In this document: piece after piece, positions 1 to 10,657 of the stretch
Layout of the letters: each line of letters begins with the position of its first letter
Position numbering within the stretch: position 1 is the first letter of the stretch
Source of the DNA: Dokdonia sp. Dokd-P16
GTDB lineage: Bacteria; Bacteroidota; Bacteroidia; Flavobacteriales; Flavobacteriaceae
DNA: 64,000 nt
Direction: 5' to 3'
NCBI RefSeq assembly: GCF_003095655.1
Contig: NZ_CP029151.1
Coordinates: 805,001 to 869,000 of the forward strand
Program-made: the position numbers and the translations under genes
The notes under the pieces: model-generated
Told to the model about the DNA's origin: nothing
The model's input: the letters and a program-made list of their open reading frames with translations, nothing else
Database searches by the model: none

Positions 1-468
<468 letters not shown>

Positions 469-747
469 GTACTTATTGCTCTTTTAAGGGCTTATGTATA
501 AAATACATAAACCTTTATATTATAATGAGTTAATCATATTATATTCATATTCTTGCGTATATAACCGGCTAGGTTACATACGACTTCTCGTATTCTTTAA
601 TTATTTCCCAATATGTCAATGAACGTTTTCCCATAATCAGTATAAAATCTATGTAAGTAAAAACGTATTGCACTCTCGTGAATCCTGTGTTTTTAAAAAC
701 TATATCCTTTATACCTAAGGATGATAACTACTATAAAGTAACTATCT

Positions 748-824
748 TGGTGGAGAATATCGGAGTCGAACCGATGACCTCCTGCGTGCAAGGCAGGCGC
801 TCTAGCCAGCTGAGCTAATCCCCC
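748..824 (-). tRNA. tRNA-Ala (anticodon TGC)
   Basis: The reverse complement folds as a complete tRNA: acceptor stem GGGGGAT pairing with ATTCTCC (with G-U pairs), D-arm with AGCTCAGCTGG, anticodon stem CCTGC/GCAGG with loop CTTGCAC (anticodon TGC), T-loop GGTTCGACTCC, and an encoded CCA end. The tRNA lies in the rRNA spacer. Confidence 0.97.
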
Positions 825-930
825 ATTTTTATGAAATTCCGATGATGACATCAGTTTTCGAATGACGAAGTAATGATTCTCAACTTCTAAAATTTCCTTC
901 AAAATGTAATAAAATGAACATCGCGATTTA

Positions 931-1036
931 TTAAGCTTTCGCGAAAGCGTATCCCCTCTGCCTGCGACATCTCCCCTAAGGGTAGAATTCTAAGCAAATT
1001 CCTATTTATTCCTTCCCTTTGGGAAGGCTAGGATGG
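931..1036. repeat. palindromic repeat elements inside the rRNA spacer
   Basis: Between the two tRNAs lie a full copy of the palindrome (GCTTTCGCGAAAGCGT at 935-950, core 938-945) and a short element with ACATCTCCCCT at one side and an inverted TTCCC-TTT-GGGAA with GGATGGGAA at the other. The second resembles the REP-like elements of the 9.6-10.6 kb array. The position is inside a transcribed rRNA operon, so these elements are part of the precursor RNA. Confidence 0.7.
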
Positions 1037-1042
1037 GAATAG

Positions 1043-1116
1043 TAGTCTCAGGCAGACTCGAACTGCCGACCTCTACATTATCAGTGTAGCGCTCTAACCA
1101 GCTGAGCTATGAGACT
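1043..1116 (-). tRNA. tRNA-Ile (anticodon GAT)
   Basis: The reverse complement gives acceptor stem AGTCTCA/TGAGACT, D-arm TAGCTCAGCTGGTTAGAGC, anticodon stem CTACA/TGTAG with loop CTGATAA (anticodon GAT), and T-arm GGCAGTTCGAGTCTGCC. The discriminator is A and CCA is not encoded, unlike the neighbouring tRNA-Ala. Its place directly after 16S is the usual one. Confidence 0.96.
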
Positions 1117-1329
1117 GTAATTAAACAATCTATAGTCGTTAAGTAATAGTCTTAAGTATAAAACTATACACTAAAGTCTAACTACTATTTACTTGTTTTA
1201 TTAAAATTAAATCGACAGCTATTGAAAACTAAAACTTATTTTAACCTTTCGGTCGTAAGTCGTTTGCTGTGTATTATTGATATTGTTACATATAAATACG
1301 TAACGCACAATAACAGGGACAAGCTCTAG

Positions 1330-2853
<1,524 letters not shown>

Positions 2854-3124
2854 GTATTGTAAATAAATTTAACTCCTCACGACTCGAAATATCTGGTCAA
2901 TAATAAACTTCTAGTTTTCAAATTCTTTGTAATAATACCCAAAGGTATTAATACGCGCTGTCAATTCAATAAATCAATGAACTTTCTCTACTACTATTAA
3001 TAGTAGAAAACTCTTGTAAATGCTAAGGATTTGAACCTTAAATTAGAATAACTAATCTTCCAAAACATCTCAATAAATTACTTTTGAACTTCGCTAGATA
3101 TGTTACTGTTTCTCTAAGCGGGTG
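2854..3124 (-). other. rRNA operon leader
   Basis: AT-rich stretch between the proximal promoter and the 16S 5' end. It would be transcribed as the rRNA leader. No gene and no confident antitermination box could be recognised. Confidence 0.5.
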
Positions 3125-3154
3125 CAAATATACAACTGTTTTTTAAACTCACAA
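3125..3154 (-). promoter_or_regulatory. rRNA promoter P1 (proximal)
   Basis: On the minus strand the -33 element TTG (3152-3154) and the -7 element TATATTTG (3125-3132) are 19 bases apart, matching the Bacteroidota sigma consensus TTTG-N19-TAnnTTTG. The -7 box is followed by CACCCGCTTAG, a GC-rich start region shared with P2 and P3. Confidence 0.8.
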
Positions 3155-3256
3155 CTTAATCTTAAAAATAATTGAAAATTTAATTTTCAACCCATAAAAC
3201 TAAGCAACAATCGCAATGAACATAACTCCCAAATAACCTCCATTTGTTAGCGGCTG

Positions 3257-3286
3257 CAAAACTACAACCTTTTTCCTAATCACAAA
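3257..3286 (-). promoter_or_regulatory. rRNA promoter P2 (middle)
   Basis: The minus strand has TTTG (3283-3286), an 18-base spacer and TAGTTTTG (3257-3264), then CAGCCGCTAAC. Layout and start-region sequence match P1 and P3, and no gene lies between them. Confidence 0.78.
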
Positions 3287-3372
3287 CTATCTTTTGAAAA
3301 ATAATTTGAAGAAATAAAAAATAACTTTTTGAAGACATTTAAAAGAACAACCGCTTGCTGTTAAGCGGGTGG

Positions 3373-3402
3373 CAAAGATACACCGAAGTTCTAATCTGAC
3401 AA
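3373..3402 (-). promoter_or_regulatory. rRNA promoter P3 (distal)
   Basis: The minus strand has TTG (3400-3402), a 19-base spacer and the perfect -7 box TATCTTTG (3373-3380), then CCACCCGCTTAAC. This is the best match to consensus of the three. From here to the porin stop at 3611 I see only a palindrome copy at 3591-3598. Confidence 0.82.
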
Positions 3403-3587
3403 GAATATTCTTAAGAAAATTTTAAGGAAATATGCAACTCACTGTAAACACAAGAAGTAGCTTTTAAAATAATTTCAATGACACCTCAACTAACCTAAAA
3501 GAACCCTATTTTACCTCTCACAAACTCAGAGAAACTAGCAATTCTCACCTCAGCAACCATCAAATAGCTGCAAAAAGCACCCTAGAA

Positions 3588-3604
3588 ATTTTCGCGAAAG
3601 CGTA
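3588..3604. repeat. TTCGCGAA palindrome copy (core 3591-3598)
   Basis: TTTTCGCGAAAGCGTA, with the right half complete and the left half degenerate. It lies just downstream of the porin stop codon. Confidence 0.85.
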
Positions 3605-3610
3605 AACCAT

Positions 3611-5599
3611 CTATAAGAAGAAGTTCCATACGATACCAAAACGTATATTAAAGTCTCTATATGGATATCCAGGGGCACTATAAAAGTCGCTTCCTGTAAA
3701 ACTACTATTGAAATGCTCTGCTTTTATAAAGATTCTTGTTTGGCGGACTTTCATATTAATAAAGAAGTCCAATAATGGAAAGTTACCTAGCTCTTCTGTG
3801 CTTTGCACATAAAACTCGGCTAAGGTAGGATCATAGCCATTGAGATTATACTTAGTAAAGTAGTTTGCTGTAATACCTGTCTGAAGAAACAATGCTTTCT
3901 TAAAGAGACGGTCTGTAAAGTAAAAACTACCTCTCCCTACTACATCTGGAACATTGAGCACACCCTCTGCCCCTGTTACATTTTGATAGGTGGCCGTAAG
4001 ATCGAGGTTAAACTTACCAAACTTGATATCTCTATTTGCACTTATCTTTAGATGATTTACCGCTTCTCCAGATTGACGAGAGGCTACAAGCCCGTCTTCT
4101 CCAAGTCCAAAATATGCGTAGTCCTTTATAGTAGATGCAGACGCCTCAAGATTTACGAGACTCTTTGCGTCTAGTTGCGCTGCTAGCGTATTTGTTTTTA
4201 CCGTAGCATAGTTGTCTTGATTAGACCAGTTATAGTTTAAATAATTACTCTGAAACAGTAAGTGATTAAAACTAGCTTGTCTTGCATTACTGAGAATACT
4301 CACAGAGAATCGCTTATCATCTGCTATCGAATATCCCGCTTCTCCATATATATTGTACCCATCAAAATCACCCACCACATTTACCTGTGCCTCTCCTTCT
4401 ATATCAAATCCTCCAATCCTATTTTTGTAGGCTCCACCTACAGCAATGTTTGTTCCCTGTAATCTATTAGGCACACGCTCAGAAACACCATCCCCATCTG
4501 CATCTTGAATAAGCACTGCGTTATACCCGTAATCATAGTACAAAGCGTTTGCTTGAAACTTGAGTTGCCCTAGCTTTTTATCTTCATAAACAGCATTGAT
4601 TTCATTATAGGTTTCTTCATGATCTGTTCTATCTGAAAAACTGGTTTGACTAAACGCATCACCAAAAATTGCATTTGCCGCATCTTGTCTATAGGTATAG
4701 AACTTATTCTCACTATTAAAAATATGCCCTACCCTAAGACTATAATCCTTGAGGCTATCTTTTTTCTGGACAAGGTTATAATGATGATTCACATATATAC
4801 GTGTGCCATCAAGTATGTTTTCTGCATCCTCAAAGTTTACAGGTAATCTTGATCTATCACTAAAGTCACCTTCACCACTATTAAACTGCTCTATACCTTG
4901 CTCTGTAAGTCCGCCGTTTTCTTGATTTAATAAATCTTGTGCAACCCAGTGCGCTTTTATATGATACCTATCATTTTTAGTACGATAGCTTCCTGCAAAT
5001 CTAAAGTTACCAGAACTCGTTAAGGCGTTTTGATATTTACCTAAACTACGCACTCCTTTATATGCAATAGACATGTTAAGTCGTGGATGAATATTTAAAG
5101 TAAAGAATGCATCTAGCTGCTGCCCTTGCTCAAAGGCACTTCTATAAAACAATTCTGTAAGCGGTGTAGGCAGGTGGTAGTAATTAATATCTTCTACCTC
5201 CATGTATGCAAAATGTCTAGCCTGCGCTATATATCCTGGTGTAGTGCGTCTATTATTAAAGTTATAAATGAGGGTATTATTAGTTTGCCCAGTGTTTGCA
5301 AATGGCAATAAGCCATATCTATCTTTACGCAGGTAATTAAATTTGTAGTCCTTCTTTATGTTAAGCGTAGTATCTACATGCGTAGTATCTCTAGCAATTG
5401 ATATGATTTTGTAATCCTCAACGGGTGGTCTTTCGAACTTCTTGATATTAGTAGAAGAAACCTCTCTGGCATTAAGAGGATCATTATTATCGTTTTGCTG
5501 TATAATGCCTGTAGATGACCCCTTAGTAGGGATCCGAGAAATTTGTGCAAAAAGCATGGTTTGCAACAGGCAAAATAATAAAATCAAAACTCCTCTCAT
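3611..5599 (-). CDS. putative outer-membrane porin (Porin_10 family)
   Basis: A 662-residue protein with an N-terminal signal peptide (hydrophobic residues about 4-18, ending LFAQ) and a long body of alternating polar and hydrophobic or aromatic strands ending in aromatic residues (WNFFL), as in outer-membrane beta-barrels. It resembles the Bacteroidota 'putative porin' family PF14121, which is not tied to a known substrate. A DADGDGVSE calcium-binding-like loop lies near residue 368. It is transcribed toward the rRNA promoters. A -7 box TAATTTTG lies about 20 bases upstream of the start. The family call rests on overall pattern, not on a catalytic motif. Confidence 0.8.
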   Translation of the reverse strand: MRGVLILLFCLLQTMLFAQISRIPTKGSSTGIIQQNDNNDPLNAREVSSTNIKKFERPPVEDYKIISIARDTTHVDTTLNIKKDYKFNYLRKDRYGLLPFANTGQTNNTLIYNFNNRRTTPGYIAQARHFAYMEVEDINYYHLPTPLTELFYRSAFEQGQQLDAFFTLNIHPRLNMSIAYKGVRSLGKYQNALTSSGNFRFAGSYRTKNDRYHIKAHWVAQDLLNQENGGLTEQGIEQFNSGEGDFSDRSRLPVNFEDAENILDGTRIYVNHHYNLVQKKDSLKDYSLRVGHIFNSENKFYTYRQDAANAIFGDAFSQTSFSDRTDHEETYNEINAVYEDKKLGQLKFQANALYYDYGYNAVLIQDADGDGVSERVPNRLQGTNIAVGGAYKNRIGGFDIEGEAQVNVVGDFDGYNIYGEAGYSIADDKRFSVSILSNARQASFNHLLFQSNYLNYNWSNQDNYATVKTNTLAAQLDAKSLVNLEASASTIKDYAYFGLGEDGLVASRQSGEAVNHLKISANRDIKFGKFNLDLTATYQNVTGAEGVLNVPDVVGRGSFYFTDRLFKKALFLQTGITANYFTKYNLNGYDPTLAEFYVQSTEELGNFPLLDFFINMKVRQTRIFIKAEHFNSSFTGSDFYSAPGYPYRDFNIRFGIVWNFFL

Positions 5600-5617
5600 A
5601 CAAAAAAATTATAGCGT

Positions 5618-5625
5618 CAAAATTA
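5618..5625 (-). promoter_or_regulatory. -7 box of the porin promoter
   Basis: TAATTTTG on the minus strand, about 19 bases before the porin ATG. It matches TAnnTTTG, but no clear -33 TTTG is seen at the expected distance. Confidence 0.45.
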
Positions 5626-5665
5626 CATTTTTATCCTCGAACCTCGTATTTTCAGCTCCACAAAG

Positions 5666-6304
5666 ATGCTTAAACTCAAATATCATACTCATCTCATAGA
5701 ATGTGGCACGGACGAAGCTGGCCGTGGCTGCCTCGCAGGCCCTGTTACTGCTGCTGCCGTAATGCTTCCAGACAACTTCATTAACGAGATCCTTACAGAT
5801 TCTAAACTTCTCACAGAGAAGAAACGTGAATTACTCAAACCTATTATAGAAGAAGAAGCAATTGCTTACGGTTTTGCTCATGTGATGATGAGTGAGATAG
5901 ACGATATTAATATCCTTAATGCTTCTATATTAGGAATGCACCGCAGTATTGAAAGTATGATAGGTACGCTTTCGCGAAAGCAAAAAAAACCACAACACAT
6001 TCTTGTAGATGGCAATCGGTTTAAACCTTTCCCTAAGATTGACCACACTACAGTTATAAAAGGCGACGGAAAATACTTGCCTATTGCTGCTGCGTCCATT
6101 ATTGCAAAAACTGCTCGTGATGAATATATGAATCGCATACACGAAGAGTTCCCCATGTACAATTGGAAGAAAAACAAAGGATACCCAACCAAAGAACATC
6201 GAGAAGCAATACGTAAATATGGTATTACAAAGTATCATCGCAAGAGCTTTAAATTACTTCCGGAGCAATACGAACTTGATTTTACGTTTAAGAATAACAG
6301 CTAA
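5666..6304 (+). CDS. rnhB: ribonuclease HII
   Basis: Endonuclease that cuts the RNA strand of RNA/DNA hybrids and removes misincorporated ribonucleotides. The 212-residue length is normal for the family. The signature GTDEAGRG at residues 14-21 carries the catalytic Asp16 and Glu17. Further carboxylates are Asp115 in LVDGN and Asp152 in the [15 protein letters not shown] block. A copy of the TTCGCGAA palindrome (core 5971-5978) lies inside the gene and encodes TLSRK in a short surface insertion just before LVDGN, suggesting the element sits in a tolerated loop. The gene is divergent from the porin gene, with a 66-base gap. Confidence 0.97.
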   Translation: MLKLKYHTHLIECGTDEAGRGCLAGPVTAAAVMLPDNFINEILTDSKLLTEKKRELLKPIIEEEAIAYGFAHVMMSEIDDINILNASILGMHRSIESMIGTLSRKQKKPQHILVDGNRFKPFPKIDHTTVIKGDGKYLPIAAASIIAKTARDEYMNRIHEEFPMYNWKKNKGYPTKEHREAIRKYGITKYHRKSFKLLPEQYELDFTFKNNS

Positions 6305-6397
6305 TCTCTTGTTTAAAAAGTAGTCAATAACAATATGTGGTTCTCAAGAAGTTCTCCAGACTGAGGTTGTATTTTTGAACCCACCTTAAGCGCACTT

Positions 6398-8854
6398 ATG
6401 AAACCTTTCTTATATATACTTTTTAGCCTTGTTGTTCTCGCTAGTTGCGACACTACACCAAAGGCATCATCTTCTATTACTAAATATATACCTCGCAAAG
6501 CGGCGGTAGTGATAAAGACTAATGACTTTAAGGATTTTAAAAGCGCACTTGTAAATAACGACCTTATACAAGAGCTAGCTCCTACGGCACTTTATAAAAC
6601 TCTAGTTAAAGGGCAGACATTGTTTAAAGACATACAGCCAGATGGCGAGACCTTGTTATGTTATACAAAACTAGGTCGTAATGACTATGACATTAGTATG
6701 ATCACAAAAGCACATGCTTCTCTTTTTAAAGGAGACTCGTTACTAATGAAAGAAGCAGCACTTAAGGACCCAACTATTAAAACACTAGGCGGAACTGCGC
6801 ATTATCTCATATATAAAGACATACTTATTGCTAGTACATCAAAAATCCTTTTAGAAAATGTATTGAGAGAGGATAACACAAACATCTATGAAGATGATCT
6901 TTTTGAAAAAGCATATACCTCTTCTAGCAATAGCGCTACGGCTTCTATTTTCATAAGGGGATCAGAAGGTGCTAGCTTGTATAAGAGTCTATTTCCTAAT
7001 GCAACAGCAAATGCACTCAAAAATTCATTTTCTTGGACTGCGGCAGATGTTGATTTGGACAACAATGACATCAGACTAAGTGGTGTTGCGCTGGTGCAAG
7101 ATTCTACATCGCAAAGATTGAGTTTACTTAAGAATACACAACCAGTAGTAAATAGAATTGCATCTATCACTCCTACGGCTGCAACTGCTGTGGAAGCAAT
7201 CACGTATGACGACTGGAAGCAGTTTAAATCTAGTAAAGCAGATTTTTTAAAACTAGACCTCTCAAAATACACGCTGGCACGAGAGGATCTTTTTGCTAGT
7301 TTCTCAGAGGTAGGAATAATTCATCTGCCAAAAGGAAAAGTAATAGTGGGAGTTTCTACAGACATCACGGTTACAGCTAATGCACTGGCGAGTGCTTCAG
7401 AAAAAGCCGAATTTAGAAAGGTTTCCATCTATGAGATTAATATGGGCTCTGCTTTCGCGAAAGCGTACTCACCTCTACTTAATCTATCATCTCCTACGTT
7501 ATACGCATCGATAGATGACTTCTACCTTTTTGCCGAAAATCAAGAAGCACTAGAAACTGTGATTGCCAACTATCAAAATAAAGCAACCTTATCTAACAGC
7601 GCTACCTTCCAGAATACGGAAAGTACTTTAAGTCGCGCCTCTAGTTACTTATACATTTCTAGTCTGGGCAGTAATGCATATAAAGAGCTCGCCTCAGAAG
7701 ACGGTCAAAAAGTTTTGAAGGATATCACTCTAGATGGTTATGATTATAGTGCGCTGCAACTCATTCAAGAAAAGGACTACTTGCTATTGAATATGGCGAT
7801 TCTCAAGAACGACGAGGCTACTACAGACGCAAATATTGCTCAAATTGCCAATGTGAAACTAAGCGCAGACATCACAATGACACCGCAGCTAGTAACAAAT
7901 CATCGTACAAATGGAAAGGATGTAGTGGTGCAAGACATTAATAACACGCTATATCTAATAAGTAATGCAGGAAAAGTATTGTGGCAAAAGGATCTAGATG
8001 GTCAAATACTAGGTGACGTGCAGCAGATAGATTTATATCGTAATGGCAGATTGCAACTCGCTTTTACCACGCCATCTTCCTTTTATGTTCTAGACCGCAA
8101 TGGTAAAGAAGTTTCTCCTTACCCACTGTCTTTTAAAGACAACATCACGCAACCGCTTTCTATCTTTGATTATGATAACAATAGTAACTACCGCTTTGTA
8201 ATCGTACAAAATGATAAAGTACTGATGTATGATAAAAATGCAAAGGCAGTTTCTGGTTTTACCTTTAGAGAAGCAGGAAGTGCTATCTTATATCCTCCAG
8301 CACATATGCGCATTGGTAATAAGGACTATATCACAATTGCCGAAAATAGCGGGAAGCTACACATCTTAAATCGAACAGGAAAAACGCGAATTGACGTTAA
8401 GGAAAAAATCAGCTTTGGTGACACACCTATATATAAGTATGGGAACAACTTTGAAACCTTTACGGTTAATGGTGAGAAAGTGAGCATAAACACTTCTGGA
8501 AAGCTTACACAAAGTATTTCAGATTTTCAATCTGATTCTAAAATTGCTATTGAGGATAAACTGAAAGTAGGTTTGAGAGAAAACAAACTTGTGGTAAATG
8601 GTAAGAAGAGAGAAATTGCCTTTGGCACCTATACTTCGCCTAGCATCTCAAGTACTGGAAAATCACAATACATTGCTATCACCAATACAGAATCTAGCGA
8701 AGTCTACATCTATGACAATAAAGGCGTATTACTACCTAACTTTCCTATTTATGGAACTTCTAAGGCAGATGTTGGCTTTTTACAAAGCAATAAGTCTTTA
8801 GGTTTTGTAACTCAAGGAGGCAGTAACTCGGTATTGATTTATAAGATTAACTAG
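6398..8854 (+). CDS. large lipoprotein with C-terminal beta-propeller-like repeats
   Basis: An 818-residue protein with a lipoprotein signal (VVLASC, acceptor Cys17), so probably anchored in the envelope. The first half (to about residue 470) is unrecognised. The second half has several units of the form 'LYLISNAGKVLWQK' and 'FYVLDRNGKEV', which look like PQQ- or WD-type propeller blades. A palindrome copy (core 7454-7461) encodes AFAKA in the middle of the protein. The gene sits alone between rnhB and the convergent lipB. I know of no function; substrate binding or envelope assembly would be guesses. Confidence 0.75.
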   Translation: MKPFLYILFSLVVLASCDTTPKASSSITKYIPRKAAVVIKTNDFKDFKSALVNNDLIQELAPTALYKTLVKGQTLFKDIQPDGETLLCYTKLGRNDYDISMITKAHASLFKGDSLLMKEAALKDPTIKTLGGTAHYLIYKDILIASTSKILLENVLREDNTNIYEDDLFEKAYTSSSNSATASIFIRGSEGASLYKSLFPNATANALKNSFSWTAADVDLDNNDIRLSGVALVQDSTSQRLSLLKNTQPVVNRIASITPTAATAVEAITYDDWKQFKSSKADFLKLDLSKYTLAREDLFASFSEVGIIHLPKGKVIVGVSTDITVTANALASASEKAEFRKVSIYEINMGSAFAKAYSPLLNLSSPTLYASIDDFYLFAENQEALETVIANYQNKATLSNSATFQNTESTLSRASSYLYISSLGSNAYKELASEDGQKVLKDITLDGYDYSALQLIQEKDYLLLNMAILKNDEATTDANIAQIANVKLSADITMTPQLVTNHRTNGKDVVVQDINNTLYLISNAGKVLWQKDLDGQILGDVQQIDLYRNGRLQLAFTTPSSFYVLDRNGKEVSPYPLSFKDNITQPLSIFDYDNNSNYRFVIVQNDKVLMYDKNAKAVSGFTFREAGSAILYPPAHMRIGNKDYITIAENSGKLHILNRTGKTRIDVKEKISFGDTPIYKYGNNFETFTVNGEKVSINTSGKLTQSISDFQSDSKIAIEDKLKVGLRENKLVVNGKKREIAFGTYTSPSISSTGKSQYIAITNTESSEVYIYDNKGVLLPNFPIYGTSKADVGFLQSNKSLGFVTQGGSNSVLIYKIN

Positions 8855-8864
8855 CGCGACGTCC

Positions 8865-9590
8865 TTATATATACTCGGCGCCCCCTTCTGGGGTAATGAA
8901 TTTGGCTTCAAAGAGCGCTGTGAAGTGTTTGAGTAATTTCTCTTTCACTTCGGCTTCGTCTACCCTTGTTTTGCCTAGCTCTACATTGAGAGACGTCACT
9001 GCTTTGTCTTTTATCCCACAAGGAATCATCAGATCAAAGTAGCCTAAATCTGCATTTACGTTTAATGCAAATCCGTGCATGGTTACCCAGCGGCTAGCAC
9101 GCACACCCATAGCACAAATCTTACGTGCAAATGGCGTTCCTACATCAAACCAAACACCCGTTTCTCCTGGAGAACGTTCGGATTTTAGTCCGTATTCGGC
9201 TAGGGTGAGAATCACCATCTCTTCTAGTAGTCTCAAGTATTTGTGAATGTCTCTAAAAAAGCTATCAAGATCAAGAATAGGATATCCTACTATCTGCCCA
9301 GGGCCGTGATACGTGATATCACCACCGCGGTTAATCTTATAAAAAGTAGCTTTTTTCTCGGCAAGCTCTTTTTCGCTGACAAGCAAATTAGAAAGATCAC
9401 CACTCTTGCCTAAAGTAAACACATGAGGATGCTCTACAAACAAGAAATGGTTAGGAGTTACCAGTCCAGCATTTTGTCTACGGTTGGCAATTTTCATCTC
9501 CACCGTTTTCTTAAAAAGCGTCTCTTGGTAGTCCCAAGTTTCTTTATAATCTCGATTTCCGAGGTCCTGTAAAATGATATTTTTATTCAC
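8865..9590 (-). CDS. lipB: lipoyl(octanoyl) transferase
   Basis: Transfers octanoate from acyl carrier protein to lipoyl domains of 2-oxoacid dehydrogenases and the glycine cleavage H protein. The LipB signature RGGDITYHGPGQIVGYPI is present, and the later PCGIKDKAVTSL segment holds the catalytic Cys and Lys. I chose the GTG at 9590 (protein VNKNIILQDLGNRDYKETW..., 241 residues). The frame stays open further upstream, but that part only translates the repeat array and does not resemble LipB. A -7 box TACCTTTG ends only 4 bases before this GTG, so the mRNA is probably leaderless. Confidence 0.95.
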   Translation of the reverse strand: MNKNIILQDLGNRDYKETWDYQETLFKKTVEMKIANRRQNAGLVTPNHFLFVEHPHVFTLGKSGDLSNLLVSEKELAEKKATFYKINRGGDITYHGPGQIVGYPILDLDSFFRDIHKYLRLLEEMVILTLAEYGLKSERSPGETGVWFDVGTPFARKICAMGVRASRWVTMHGFALNVNADLGYFDLMIPCGIKDKAVTSLNVELGKTRVDEAEVKEKLLKHFTALFEAKFITPEGGAEYI

Positions 9591-9594
9591 GGCG

Positions 9595-9602
9595 CAAAGG
9601 TA
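9595..9602 (-). promoter_or_regulatory. -7 box of lipB (leaderless start)
   Basis: TACCTTTG on the minus strand fits the Bacteroidota -7 consensus exactly and ends 4 bases before the GTG start. The -33 element is weak. Confidence 0.55.
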
Positions 9603-9639
9603 AGAAAGGGTTGAGAGTATTGAAAGTTTTATTAATTGA

Positions 9640-10650
9640 TTACTCTTGTGAGACATCTCCCCTAGCCTTACTAGATGTATGTGATTACTCTTGTAAAACA
9701 TCTCCCCTAGCCCCTCTTCAAAGAGGGGAATACTCACATGCAAATTGCAACGAAGTTGCAAAAAATGAAGCCCCTCTTCGAAGAGGGGTTGGGGAGATGT
9801 TCGCAAGTTGTGAGAAACAAAAAGTCACCTTTTAGGGTCGGGGAAAACTTTTAAAAAAGCCACCCTTCAGGGTTGGGGAAAGCTTTTTTCGTAGTGCCTA
9901 GATTTTTCTTTTCCCCGCCCTAAAGGGTGGAAAAATCTATTTAATAAAAATTGCTTGAAAGTATCTACTCTGTTCTTAGTAGGTGTATGTGATTACTCTT
10001 TCGCAACATCTCCCCTAGCCCCTCTTCGAAGAGGGGGATACTCTTTTGGAAAAAGCTACCCTTTAGCGTTGGGGAAAGCTTTTTGAAAACATCATTACAA
10101 TTAGAAAAACAATCACATGCAAATTGCAACGAAGTTGCAAAAAATGAAGCCCCTCTTCGAAGAGGGGTTGGGGAGATGTTAGCGAATTGTGAGAAACAAA
10201 AAGTCACCTTTTAGGGTCGGGGAAAACTTTTAAAAAAAGCCACCCTTTAGGGCTGGGGAAAGCTTTTTTTGAAGTGCCTAGATTTTTCTTTTCCCCGCCC
10301 TAAAGGGTGGAAAAATCTATTCAATGATAGCTACTTGGGAAAAAACATTCTTCATGTCTTAAAAAGTGTGCGTGATTACTCTTGTGAAACATCTCCCCTA
10401 GCCCCTCTTCAAAGAGAGGAACACTCTTGTGAAAAAAGTCCCCCTTTAGGGTTGGGGAAAGCTTTTGCAAACCCCTCCTCAAACACAGGAATACTCACAT
10501 GCAAATTGCAACGAAGTTGCAAAAATTGAAAGCCCCTCTTCGAAGAGGGGTTGGGGAGATGTCCGCGAGTTGTGAAAAAACCCACCCTTCAGGGACGGGT
10601 CTACTTTAAAAAAAAGCCACCCTTTAGGGCTGGGGAAAGCTTTTATAATA
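9640..10650. repeat. intergenic palindromic repeat array (about 1 kb, three long units)
   Basis: There is no gene here. A unit of roughly 375 bases recurs three times, seen from the block with GCAAATTGCAACGAAGTTGC at about 9736, 10119 and 10501. Each unit combines (a) ACATCTCCCCTAGCCCCTCTTC and, facing it, the inverse ending GGGGTTGGGGAGATGT; (b) the perfect 18-base palindrome CCCCTCTTCGAAGAGGGG; (c) the palindrome TTGCAAC-GAA-GTTGCAA; and (d) elements built on CCACCCTTTAGGGTTGGGGAAAGC and its inverse CCCCGCCCTAAAGGGTGG. Facing copies could form long hairpins. Reading frames through the array are repeat translations. Elements of type d form the second array at 25.4-25.9 kb. Confidence 0.9.
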
Positions 10651-10657
10651 CCACCCC

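Larger units (their letters stand above)
469..1329 (-). other. 16S-23S internal transcribed spacer
   Basis: Spacer of the rRNA operon holding tRNA-Ile and tRNA-Ala in the order found in most bacteria. The part between tRNA-Ala and 23S (about 280 bases) is AT-rich and shows no gene. The part between the two tRNAs contains a copy of the genome-wide TTCGCGAA palindrome and a short palindromic repeat element (see 931-1036). Confidence 0.85.

Noticed and set aside
9591-9806. N-terminal extension of the lipB reading frame (about 72 residues)
   Set aside because: It translates the repeat array (PLFEEGL, GEM repeats), has no similarity to LipB, and a promoter box lies just before the GTG at 9590.
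9611-10529. Several 70-90-codon reading frames in the repeat array
   Set aside because: They are made of translated palindromes (SPLAPLQRG, TPLRRGASF), recur with the repeats and have no ribosome sites.
9640-10650. Possible CRISPR array
   Set aside because: Repeats are palindromes of several kinds in facing orientation with no uniform spacers, and no cas gene is near.
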